The notes under the pieces: generated by a model
What the model was told of the DNA's origin: nothing
Databases searched by the model: none
What the model saw: only the letters and a program-made list of their open reading frames with translations
Shown here: positions 35,940 to 43,827 of the stretch, in pieces
Numbering within the stretch: the first letter of the stretch is position 1
Layout of the letters: every line of letters starts with the position of its first letter
Position numbers and translations under genes: made by a program
From: Candidatus Thiosymbion ectosymbiont of Catanema sp. Cochon2018
Lineage (GTDB): Bacteria; Pseudomonadota; Gammaproteobacteria; Chromatiales; Chromatiaceae
Length of the DNA stretch: 51,818 nt
Direction: 5' to 3'
NCBI GenBank assembly: GCA_011392765.1
Contig: WYCW01000001.1
Span: forward strand, 501,064-552,881

Positions 35940-36050
35940 GCGTTACCGGTGGGCAGAGTAAGAGAAAAAACTACGAATCACGCGAATCCTCGCGAAGCGA
36001 TTCGCGGAAATTCGCGTGATTCGTAGTTTTCTCTTCCGCATCGGTTAAGT
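35921..36050. repeat. Boundary repeat plus hairpin repeat after the BatD-like gene
   Basis: CTCAATACCATCAAGTTAAG (35921-35940) continues as CGTTACCGG like the island ends at 11545-12349 and includes the stop codon of the BatD-like gene. Then AAAACTACGAATCACGCGAA (35967-35986) is perfectly inverted at 36011-36030, with AAGAGAA/TTCTCTT outer arms. The same ATTCGCGTGATTCGTAGTTT unit recurs at 11808-11826 and about 49610-49630. Confidence 0.75.
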
Positions 36051-36063
36051 GGCCAACAGCTAG

Positions 36064-36969
36064 TCAGAAAAGTGCGTGGTCACTGCAACTACTTCCGTGC
36101 CGTTGGCATTCGTACTGTTGTGCATAGGAAGCATCCTTGTACATGGGTTCACCGTAACGACGCTTGCCATAAGTGCGAATGATCTCTTGTCCTTCCTCGG
36201 ACCCCACAAAGTCAATGAATAGGGAGGCGTATTTCTGTCCGCACCCTACCCCTTCCGGCCGACAAAGCGCATGGTAGATATTGATCAACAAGGGGTCGCC
36301 GCGAAAGAGAACCTCAAGGTTATTCAGTTCCTTTTTCCCTGCTATCCAGGTACTGCTATCCGTCATGAAATATCCATTTACCTCGTCAGCCCTCTTCAGG
36401 GTTGCCATCATGAAGTCCTCGGTGGTGATGTACCATTCGCCTGCAGGCTCCAGGCCGGCCTGTTTCCAGAGGGCTATCTCTTTTTTATGGGTCCCCGAGT
36501 TGTCGCCCCGGGAGAGGAAAGTGGCCTGGGCCTTAGCGATTCTCGCGTAGGCATCGCTCGCACTGTCGGCCTGGATGATCCGTGCAGGATCCTCCTTGGG
36601 GCCGACAATATAAAACTCATTGGCTCCGATGAGTGTCCTGTTTGTGGCCCAACCCTCCTCGACGGCCCTCTTCTCGGCAGCCGGCGCATGCACCATGACC
36701 ATGTCGACCTCCCTAGCCTTGAGCAACCTCAATGACTTGCCCGAGCCGGCCTTTTTCCAACAAACCGTGACGTCATGCTTTCCATTAAAAGATGTTATAA
36801 GTTTCTCCAGCAATCCCAATTCTCCCGGACTCCCCGTAGCCAGCGCGAATCGATCAGGCCCGTTCCCGTATACTGCCGTGCATTCACTATTCGCCAACGC
36901 CAGGGGGGCTACGGACAGCAGGAGTGTAGGTATCAGAAACCATTTCGGAAAATTGCTGTTCTTTCTCAT
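36064..36969 (-). CDS. TupA-like periplasmic tungstate/anion-binding protein
   Basis: 301 aa. Signal peptide to about residue 27 (FLIPTLLLSVAPLALA), then the PBP-like domain: FALATGSPGELGLLEKLITSF, AREVDMVMVHAPAAEKRAVE, GANEFYIVGPKEDPARI and the diagnostic SRGDNSGTHKKEIALWKQAG. This set is typical of TupA-type tungstate receptors and PstS-like relatives. No tupB/tupC permease or ATPase genes are present, so it is an orphan receptor, or it serves a transporter elsewhere. The ATG at 36969 is chosen over an in-frame TTG three codons upstream. Confidence 0.82.
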   Translation of the reverse strand: MRKNSNFPKWFLIPTLLLSVAPLALANSECTAVYGNGPDRFALATGSPGELGLLEKLITSFNGKHDVTVCWKKAGSGKSLRLLKAREVDMVMVHAPAAEKRAVEEGWATNRTLIGANEFYIVGPKEDPARIIQADSASDAYARIAKAQATFLSRGDNSGTHKKEIALWKQAGLEPAGEWYITTEDFMMATLKRADEVNGYFMTDSSTWIAGKKELNNLEVLFRGDPLLINIYHALCRPEGVGCGQKYASLFIDFVGSEEGQEIIRTYGKRRYGEPMYKDASYAQQYECQRHGSSCSDHALF

Positions 36970-37108
36970 TCTCTTCAATCCCCTTCGGATATTGGACCAT
37001 AGACTCCCGCTTGGGAGACCTCGGTGGTCTTTGCGTTTTTCTTAAGGTGCGCCCAAAACCGGCCGCGCCGTGAAAAAGACTATAGCATGAGGTGTTACCA
37101 CTCGGTCC

Positions 37109-37375
37109 CTTTGGAGTGCGGCGGCAGTTTCACCTCGGTACCTATGGGAATACGCGGTGCCTGGCCTGGCCGCGGGATTGGCCGGGGAGCACCCACCCGC
37201 CGCCGCTTTGAATTCGGCGATGCATCCGTCCCGGATCAAGGTCTTACGGCCAGGAGAAAGCGCCGTCGCCGCGGCGCGTGGGGAACCTGATGCCCCGATT
37301 TCCGGCAACCGCTGCGGGTCTCTCCGGTGGTTGTGGCTCGATGGGGCCGCGCCGCTTTGCCGGCGCACTCCAAAT
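37109..37375. repeat. Inverted GGAGTGCGGCGGCA-type repeat element
   Basis: CTTTGGAGTGCGGCGGCA (from 37109) is inverted with one mismatch as TGCCGGCGCACTCCAAA (37358-37374). A further CGCCGCCGCTTTGAATTCGG unit lies inside (about 37198-37217). It occupies most of the 36970-37482 spacer, in which I see no other gene. Confidence 0.6.
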
Positions 37376-37482
37376 ATCTTGCTTTCCGACCCGTCCACGG
37401 GCAACGGCTATATCACAGGCGATGACGGGTTGCCCCGGAACCCCGGATCGCCGGTTTGTTGTTTCAACAGATCGGGATTAGG

Positions 37483-37530
37483 ATGCCGCGTATGAAGAAA
37501 CGCAACCAAACCTCGGATAACTCGAAATGA
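37483..37530 (+). CDS. 15-codon leader ORF overlapping the giant NTPase gene
   Basis: ATG at 37483 encodes MPRMKKRNQTSDNSK and stops at a TGA that overlaps the ATG of the giant gene (ATGA, 37527-37530). The giant gene lacks its own good RBS, so translation of this leader may deliver ribosomes to it. The evidence is positional only; a weak AGG-type RBS precedes the leader. Confidence 0.35.
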   Translation: MPRMKKRNQTSDNSK

Positions 37531-40500
37531 AGCTCGGACAATGGCCTAACCTACGCAGGTGGTTGCACAGGTGGCGGCGGCCTGTTCCCGGAATTGTGCT
37601 CGGGATTGGCTTGGCGAGTTTCGGGGGGATATGGCTTGGCATCGGTCCAGTAATAAGCATCCTATCGCTGGTTTACCGGGAGAATCGCGTCCTGCGCCGG
37701 TGGTTGCGGGCCGTTGCCGGAGTTGCGTTTGGGGTTAGCTTGTCGATGAGCTTCGGGTGGTGGCTATGGCCCGTCGTCGGCGTGACGATCAGCATCCTGT
37801 CGGTGTTTTACGGGTTTCGCTCTTCGGGTGAGCCAGGTAAGTTCAAACGGGATCTACACGAGAAGGGAGCCCGATTTCGCACTTGGGTTGTCCCGCTGCG
37901 CCGATTCCAGTTTTATCACGAGCCCTATCGCCGTGAAACCGGCTTCGACAGCTTCATCGGGCGTGAGGCGCTATGCGCCGAGTTTCTGGCCCTGCTGACC
38001 AGTAGTCGCAACGGCTCGGGTAGCTATCTGGTCACCGGCTACCGCGGCGTCGGCAAGACCAGTGTGGTCAAGAAGGTGCTGCATGACTATGCCGACGGTC
38101 TCCATCATCTGAACCTGCGCGAACGTGCGGACCTCTTGGGTCTATTCCTAATGCGCCTCGGCAATGTCTCGCTGGCACGGTGGGGTAGGTGGCTTCTTCG
38201 GCTCCATCGGCGGCAGGCACAGCGTATCCGGGAGCATCGGAAACAGGGACGCACTGCCCCACGCTTCGCCTGGCCGTTCGAGACCTTGCTATTGCTTCTG
38301 CCGGCGATCATGCGCTGGGTATGGTTCATTGTTGTCCTGCTGATCCTGCTGGTCGTGTCACCGACGGACATAATGGGGCTATTCCTGATAGCCCTGTTAG
38401 GCGCAGCAGTTTTGTTTCAACAGTTTTCCAAGCATCGGTTTGCGATCTTCTATGCAGGCAACTGGTGGCGTTGGCTGTTTCGTCCCGTCATTCCCATCCA
38501 TATCAATCTGGGACACGAGGGCCTGGATCCCAAGAAGATCCTGTTCGGCCTGGTGCATGTGCTACGGGGCAGCTATCGGGAACCGTTCAGACTGTTTTCC
38601 TTAGCAACACTGGTGCGTACCCTTTTGTTTGTCGGGTTGACGCTGGCCCTGGCGGTGGTGTTTTATGATTTGTTCCGTACCGCAAACAACTATACCGAAG
38701 CACTACTGCAGGAAACATTTTTCAGTGATTTCATCATCTCTGGTGAGCAGCTGAAATCGCGGGATCTGTGTAGAGCAAATTCGGAGAGAGGAGGAAAATG
38801 CGAAAAATACTATCAACTGGCCCCCATATCAGCTAGTGGTAGCGGCAAGACCGGCAGTCAGTCCAACAACCAGAGTAAATTCGAGTTTATGCTGGTCCTC
38901 GATGAGGGGTCCTCCAAAGAGGAATCGTGGACTAACACCTCAAACTCAACCTCGTCCTCCGTCAAGCCTATTATTGCCAAGGCGCTCGATCGCCAGATGA
39001 ATCGTGCACGCCTGTTCTGTGAGTATCTGCCGGTAAGTGAGCTCGCGTGGCACCAGTCATTCTACTGTGGAATCGATGCCTGGTTGACGGACCTCTATTG
39101 TCACACCTATCAATCTAAGGGGTCCGACAAGGATGCCGAAGTATCTTCAACCGCATGCGGGCAGAATTCAGAGAAGCATTGGATTCTATTGGAGGACTGG
39201 TTACATTTTTCACTCGACTGGCTCATCTCGATCTTCGATGGTGGGGTCAATATGATTTTGCAGGATCGCAAGCAGCGTATTGAAAAGCACGACGTGCGCG
39301 ACAAGTTCGATGCACCGCGCCCCTATCATCTGTTATTTCTGCTACTGGTGGTGTCGATCCTGAGGGCCCTGTTGACATGGCTCGGGCGCGGTCGGGTTAT
39401 CCGCTTGCTGAATCTGGCACGCGAGCGGATCGTCGCTACGGACACCGTAGATATAGGTGCCAGTGGCAGCGTCTTTCCACTGGTCGGCAAGCGCAGTCGC
39501 CGTTATGACCCACTGGATGTGCGCCAGACCGAGGCCCTGATCCTGGATATTCTGGAGGCCAACCGCCGCATTCCCCGGTTCCTGCCGCGCCCGGACATCA
39601 TCTTTGTCTTCGACGAACTGGACAAGATCAATCCCATCAAGGGCGATGTGGACCAAAAGGCGGATGTGCGCCGCGGGCGCAGCCTCAACGAGGCGGTACG
39701 GCAGCGTAAGGTGGAGGTGGAGGAGTTGCTCAGCAACCTGAAGAACCTGATCACCGTCGCTCCCTGCCGCTTCATCTTCATCGCCGGACGCGAGATGATG
39801 GACGCCAACCTGGCGGATCAGAGTGCCAACAGTCACCTCTATAGCTCGCTGTTTGACAAGGTGATGTATGTACCCAGCCTGCTGACCGATACCTCGGACG
39901 ACAATGGCGAAGACATCAGCAGTATGGTCGAGCAATATGTCTGCCGCCGGCTGTTGCCCCCATCCGTCGCCTATTACATCCGGTACAGCTACCTCACCCC
40001 GATGGACGGCCGGCATTTTGCCTTCGGCGAGGAGCTCCACCTTTGCTGGACCCTGGAGGTCTATGCCGCCTATCTCGCCCTGATCTATGCCGAGTATGAT
40101 CCCGACCTGGCACCTGTCGGGGAGAAACAAAAATTGCCGTCGCTCGCGAACCAGTACCAGGAACTGATGTCCTTATTGCAGGACTTCGTCTATTACCTGA
40201 CCTACCGCAGCAGTGGCAATCCGAAGAAGCTCGCATTGCAATTCGAGAGCTTCATCATACCCCTAGCGGACGATTTTCTATTCGATCGCACCCGCTATCA
40301 CGCCCCGGTCGGTCCGCTGTTGCCGACCACCAACTTTATGCTGCAATTCCCGCCGGAGGGTCAATACGAGATCCAGCTTCTCAGCCAGATCTTTCTCCTC
40401 TTCCAAGGCGATATCAGCACCTTGATCCGCAAGTACGGCGACAAGCTCGCGGTAGCTACCTTCTCCATCCTCGACTATCTGCTCAAGTTCCATTCCTCCG

Positions 40501-43055
40501 GGTTCAACTCGCGGGATCTGGAACGCATGCCGGATTTCCTCGACATCCACCGCGCCCCGGCCTTGCCGCAATTGGTCCGGTTGTTGTTGGAACGCCTGTT
40601 GGCCCCTTACCTGCGGCCGGTGGACAACGGCATCTACGAATACCGTTTCCTGCGGCACTTCCAGCGCGAGGTAGTCTACATCTCCCAATTCAGTGAGCAG
40701 GAGCTTGCCGCATTCAATTTCACCCTGGACGAATCCATCGCCATCAAGCAGCATTTTTATGATTTTCGTGACGAGCAGCTACGCCTACGCAGGGAGTTGG
40801 CGCCCATTCTGTGGCCGGAGAGTGTGCATCTTTTGCCTGGGACCCGCCGTGGCGGGTCACTCTCACTGCCCTTCATCGACGTGATCCTCGGCGACTTGCA
40901 CACCCTGGATCGGGAGTACGATCAGGCCCAGACCGAGTACCGCAACGCCCTCGACGGCATCGAGCCCGCCCTGGCCACGCTCATGGCAGACCGTGTACCC
41001 GATTCAGATAAGGGCGACTCGACCATTGTGGCCTCCGGCTCCATCCCTTCCTTCAACCACCTCCTGCTCTATCTCCGTACCCTACTGAAGACCGGCCTGA
41101 TCTACGAGCAACGGCGGCAATACGACCAGGCCGCCGCCAGCTATCTCCAGGCCAAGCTGGTGGTAGAGACCGCCCTCGATCATTGGGCCTCGGTGCAGCT
41201 ATTCTCAAGGACCGAGAATCGGATCTATCTGTTCGTCCAGCCCCATGTCAGTCTGGCCTTCCTCTATGCCAAGCAGGACGCCTCCCTGGGACGGGCACTC
41301 CAGCATCTGGAACACGCGCACGCAATGCGCCGGCGCTTGGATGTGCAGGACAAATCTCCAGATAGGAGCGACCGCAGCCTCCGGGGAATCCTCTATGTCC
41401 GCTTGTATCTGCGCCAGGCCGAACTCTTGCTGTTCCGCTCCGACCTGATCGGCGCCGCCTGCGGCTTTATCAAGGCCGCTCGTGATGCTTACACGCTTGC
41501 CGGTTGGCCTGCGGCCACGGGATCTCAGGACGGCCATACCGAGCCCGTATCGGACGGCAAGGACAAGGTGCATCGCCTGCGTTTGCTCGGCTATGCCCTG
41601 TCCGGTCTCGGCGATGCCGCGGCCGGACTCGATCTGAGCGGTGCGTTTAATCGCCGGCACCAGGGCTGCTTTTTTCGTGGCGATAGCCTGTCTGAACGAC
41701 GGGCGGTAATCCCGGATAACTACCTTTGCAATGTCTCCGTCAAGACTATATTAGTCGCCGAACCTTGCCGACTGAAGGAGAGCCTGGAGCGAGCGAAAAA
41801 ATTGTTCGATCGTTTCGGTGGTCGCGGCGGAGAACCGGATACGGAGAATACCGGCCTGATCGGTTGCCCCACCGGACTTAATAAGGCGGTCTCCGAATTC
41901 CTGGACAGTTTGTTAAGTGCCGGTTCCGATACCGAGGGTGACAGGGAAAGATGCACGACCGATCAACGGAGGTCGCTCACCAAGTCGCTGTGTGGGCGCG
42001 CGGTCGAGGCCTACATGCTTTCGGCGGTGGTGTATCGGCATGGTGGCAGGCTTTCGGAGGCATCCTTATCCTTGTGGAAGGCGGCCTATCTGTTCGCCTT
42101 CGGCTTCAGTTACTGGCGCCGGGATAAGAACGCGGCCGAGCCGTTTTTCGAGGAGATCTGGCCGAAGGCGAACGAGATGCTGTTTAAGAATAGTTGGTGT
42201 AACGAAGACATCGAAAAGCAGGATCAACACCCGGTACACGACTACGCCAGGCAGGCCTTTCATCGGGCCTACCGTGCCCAACGCCGTCGTCTGGAGGAAC
42301 TGGGAGTCAAAGACAAGAAGCTGTTGAAATGGATTGCGCCACCGCTCAGTCAGAGCATGATTGTACTCGGTGCCTTCTGGAACGGCTTTTGGCAACGATC
42401 CCTTAACAATGCGTTGGATGAAGAACAGGTGGGTATCCGCATCATGGGCGCCTTTCCAGTCTACCCACGTATCTTAGCGTGTTTTCTGAAGGGGCGTTGG
42501 CGCTTCGCCAGGGCCTTTCCCCACTTTCCGGAATTGCCGCCGTGGCTACGGGACGGCACTGACATGCCATCCAATGCAGTTTCCGAGGTGTTGGAGGAAG
42601 AAGCCGTTTTCGCCTTTCGCTTGCTGGTCGATGCCGCCGAGGATGCCGAGGCCTACGAGGGTAGCCTGGAGCTGCTCAATCCGCCCTTGGGCTTCATCTA
42701 CTATCATTTGTGGCTCACGCTTTACGCCATCGAAGAATCCGACAAAAGGTCGATTCTGGATGACCTGCGCGACAGCGACAGCGACCGTGCCGAATTCGTG
42801 AGTGAGCGCAAGCGCTTCTTCGAGAAGGAATACATCCGGATCAAGGCCCAGAATATGTTGCGGGACATGCTCTCGCGCCACGGCAACGACGAGGGCTTTT
42901 TCGCCTATGCGGACAAGCACTTTTATCTCGCCGATTCCTTCTCCGATCCCTATGTCAACGGCCTGTGGGCCGTGGAGATGGGGCTGTTGCCGGTCGCACG
43001 CGAGATGTTGGCCTGCCTGGCGCGGTCCGATAAAGAGGTAGTGGTAAATCATTAA
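37527..43055 (+). CDS. 1842-aa membrane P-loop NTPase (KAP-like) with helical/TPR-like C-terminus
   Basis: One uninterrupted frame of 5.5 kb. Two N-terminal hydrophobic hairpins (about 21-50 and 62-97). Then FDSFIGREALCAEFLALL leads into Walker A GYRGVGKTS (171-179). Between Walker A and Walker B lie further membrane segments (about 252-300, 357-383 and 600-620) and a Ser/Lys-rich, Cys-containing loop (about 400-560). Walker B IIFVFDELDKI is at 691-701, with sensor-like CRFIFIAGREMMDANLAD at 747-764. TM helices inserted inside the P-loop domain are the defining oddity of KAP NTPases (PifA, Kidins220), hence the tentative label. Residues about 1115-1350 contain TPR-like helices (REYDQAQTEYRNALDGIEPA; RRQYDQAAASYLQAKLVVET) and the rest is helical. 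It has no operon partner except the tiny leader. Function unknown; membrane-bound surveillance or anti-phage activity is a guess. It sits between repeats. Confidence 0.75.
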   Translation: MKLGQWPNLRRWLHRWRRPVPGIVLGIGLASFGGIWLGIGPVISILSLVYRENRVLRRWLRAVAGVAFGVSLSMSFGWWLWPVVGVTISILSVFYGFRSSGEPGKFKRDLHEKGARFRTWVVPLRRFQFYHEPYRRETGFDSFIGREALCAEFLALLTSSRNGSGSYLVTGYRGVGKTSVVKKVLHDYADGLHHLNLRERADLLGLFLMRLGNVSLARWGRWLLRLHRRQAQRIREHRKQGRTAPRFAWPFETLLLLLPAIMRWVWFIVVLLILLVVSPTDIMGLFLIALLGAAVLFQQFSKHRFAIFYAGNWWRWLFRPVIPIHINLGHEGLDPKKILFGLVHVLRGSYREPFRLFSLATLVRTLLFVGLTLALAVVFYDLFRTANNYTEALLQETFFSDFIISGEQLKSRDLCRANSERGGKCEKYYQLAPISASGSGKTGSQSNNQSKFEFMLVLDEGSSKEESWTNTSNSTSSSVKPIIAKALDRQMNRARLFCEYLPVSELAWHQSFYCGIDAWLTDLYCHTYQSKGSDKDAEVSSTACGQNSEKHWILLEDWLHFSLDWLISIFDGGVNMILQDRKQRIEKHDVRDKFDAPRPYHLLFLLLVVSILRALLTWLGRGRVIRLLNLARERIVATDTVDIGASGSVFPLVGKRSRRYDPLDVRQTEALILDILEANRRIPRFLPRPDIIFVFDELDKINPIKGDVDQKADVRRGRSLNEAVRQRKVEVEELLSNLKNLITVAPCRFIFIAGREMMDANLADQSANSHLYSSLFDKVMYVPSLLTDTSDDNGEDISSMVEQYVCRRLLPPSVAYYIRYSYLTPMDGRHFAFGEELHLCWTLEVYAAYLALIYAEYDPDLAPVGEKQKLPSLANQYQELMSLLQDFVYYLTYRSSGNPKKLALQFESFIIPLADDFLFDRTRYHAPVGPLLPTTNFMLQFPPEGQYEIQLLSQIFLLFQGDISTLIRKYGDKLAVATFSILDYLLKFHSSGFNSRDLERMPDFLDIHRAPALPQLVRLLLERLLAPYLRPVDNGIYEYRFLRHFQREVVYISQFSEQELAAFNFTLDESIAIKQHFYDFRDEQLRLRRELAPILWPESVHLLPGTRRGGSLSLPFIDVILGDLHTLDREYDQAQTEYRNALDGIEPALATLMADRVPDSDKGDSTIVASGSIPSFNHLLLYLRTLLKTGLIYEQRRQYDQAAASYLQAKLVVETALDHWASVQLFSRTENRIYLFVQPHVSLAFLYAKQDASLGRALQHLEHAHAMRRRLDVQDKSPDRSDRSLRGILYVRLYLRQAELLLFRSDLIGAACGFIKAARDAYTLAGWPAATGSQDGHTEPVSDGKDKVHRLRLLGYALSGLGDAAAGLDLSGAFNRRHQGCFFRGDSLSERRAVIPDNYLCNVSVKTILVAEPCRLKESLERAKKLFDRFGGRGGEPDTENTGLIGCPTGLNKAVSEFLDSLLSAGSDTEGDRERCTTDQRRSLTKSLCGRAVEAYMLSAVVYRHGGRLSEASLSLWKAAYLFAFGFSYWRRDKNAAEPFFEEIWPKANEMLFKNSWCNEDIEKQDQHPVHDYARQAFHRAYRAQRRRLEELGVKDKKLLKWIAPPLSQSMIVLGAFWNGFWQRSLNNALDEEQVGIRIMGAFPVYPRILACFLKGRWRFARAFPHFPELPPWLRDGTDMPSNAVSEVLEEEAVFAFRLLVDAAEDAEAYEGSLELLNPPLGFIYYHLWLTLYAIEESDKRSILDDLRDSDSDRAEFVSERKRFFEKEYIRIKAQNMLRDMLSRHGNDEGFFAYADKHFYLADSFSDPYVNGLWAVEMGLLPVAREMLACLARSDKEVVVNH

Positions 43056-43077
43056 CTGGTAGGGGGTAGGTTGGACC

Positions 43078-43105
43078 CAATGCCATCAGGTTAAGCGTTA
43101 CGGTT
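43078..43105. repeat. Solo boundary repeat after the giant NTPase gene
   Basis: CAATGCCATCAGGTTAAGCG matches the island ends at 11545/12349 and the unit at 35921, 22 bp after the stop codon at 43055. Confidence 0.65.
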
Positions 43106-43177
43106 GGCAACAAACCTGTAATTGCCTACGGGGTAAAGTGTCGGCGTGGCCTCGTTGTCAGGTTACTCTTTGCTGAT

Positions 43178-43444
43178 TCAACTTATTACCGGGTCGATGG
43201 CAAAATCCTTCGGCCGGAAGGCGTCATCATTACGCATGGTCACGAGCCCCTCGCGCCCCAGGGTCAGCACGAACAGCCCCTGGCGATAGGTATAGCGATC
43301 CGCGGATTCATTGGTCACCAGGGCGGCGACCGCGCCGAAGCGGCGATAGCCCCGGTATTCGGGGAAGAGGTTCGGAAACCGCTCGGTTTCCCGGAACAGG
43401 GTCCAGATCGACTCGATGGCTCGTTCTATCTCTGCCTGGGTCAT
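43178..43444 (-). pseudogene. Internally deleted DUF3782-like gene remnant
   Basis: 88-aa frame. The N-terminal part (MTQAEIERAIESIWTLFRET) looks like the start of DUF3782-type coiled-coil/PD-(D/E)XK proteins. The second half (RRFGAVAALVTNESADRYTY, then GLFVLTLGREG and NDDAFRPKDF) looks like their C-terminus. The roughly 100-150 central residues are missing, joined in frame. It could instead be a genuine short protein, as the frame is intact and starts with ATG at 43444. It lies convergent to the giant NTPase gene, separated by 122 bp. Confidence 0.4.
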
Positions 43445-43456
43445 GGTCCTACCCGA

Positions 43457-43627
43457 GAGGGCGTTCTCAATTGAGCCAAATCATCATAAAAATCAAGCCC
43501 GTAGGCTGGGTTACGGCCAGGGACGGCGAAACCCGGCACACGGTATTGCGGATCGGAAAAGTTGGGTTTCGTTCCTCAACCCAGCCTACAACACTTATTG
43601 ATGATTTATTGATTGAGAACGCCCCCT
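43457..43627. repeat. Nested palindromic element (CTGGGTT family within outer arms)
   Basis: The outer arms GAGGGCGTTCTCAATTGAG (from 43457) and TTGATTGAGAACGCCCCC (to 43626) are inverted. The inner pair GTAGGCTGGGTT (43501-43512) and AACCCAGCCTAC (43578-43589) encloses GAAACCCGG. A partial inner unit recurs at 50552-50583. Confidence 0.75.
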
Positions 43628-43692
43628 AGAGTTATGTCGGTTCGGGGCAATCTATCGGGAGCAACCCCGGATAGCAAGACACGAGCTTTCAG

Positions 43693-43716
43693 CCGCCGGC
43701 ATCCGGCGGTTTTTTT
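43693..43716 (+). terminator. Rho-independent terminator
   Basis: CCGCCGG-CAT-CCGGCGG followed by seven T residues (43710-43716). No plus-strand gene ends nearby, so it either ends a transcript running out of the giant NTPase region or is a relic. It is followed by a TTTGCG-periodic repeat-like TTTGCGTCCTGCGCGCCTT (43732-43750) upstream of the RND gene. Confidence 0.7.
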
Positions 43717-43827
43717 CCGCTACAAAAATCTTTGCGTCCTGCGCGCCTTTGCGGTTCAAATGTCGATGGGCACGCTGCGCTTGATCTGTCTCCCCACCAG
43801 AAGCCGCGGTTCGGAAAGTCCCGCAGA

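Noticed and set aside
34505-36050. CRISPR array
   Set aside because: Repeats here are inverted and of different families, without regular spacers or cas genes.
37024-37495. Several short frames in the spacer before the giant NTPase gene
   Set aside because: They are translations of the GGAGTGCGGCGGCA repeat element with no conserved sequence.
43732-43827. N-terminal extension of the RND permease
   Set aside because: Codons run through repeat-like TTTGCG DNA and the start would be far from the first TM helix.
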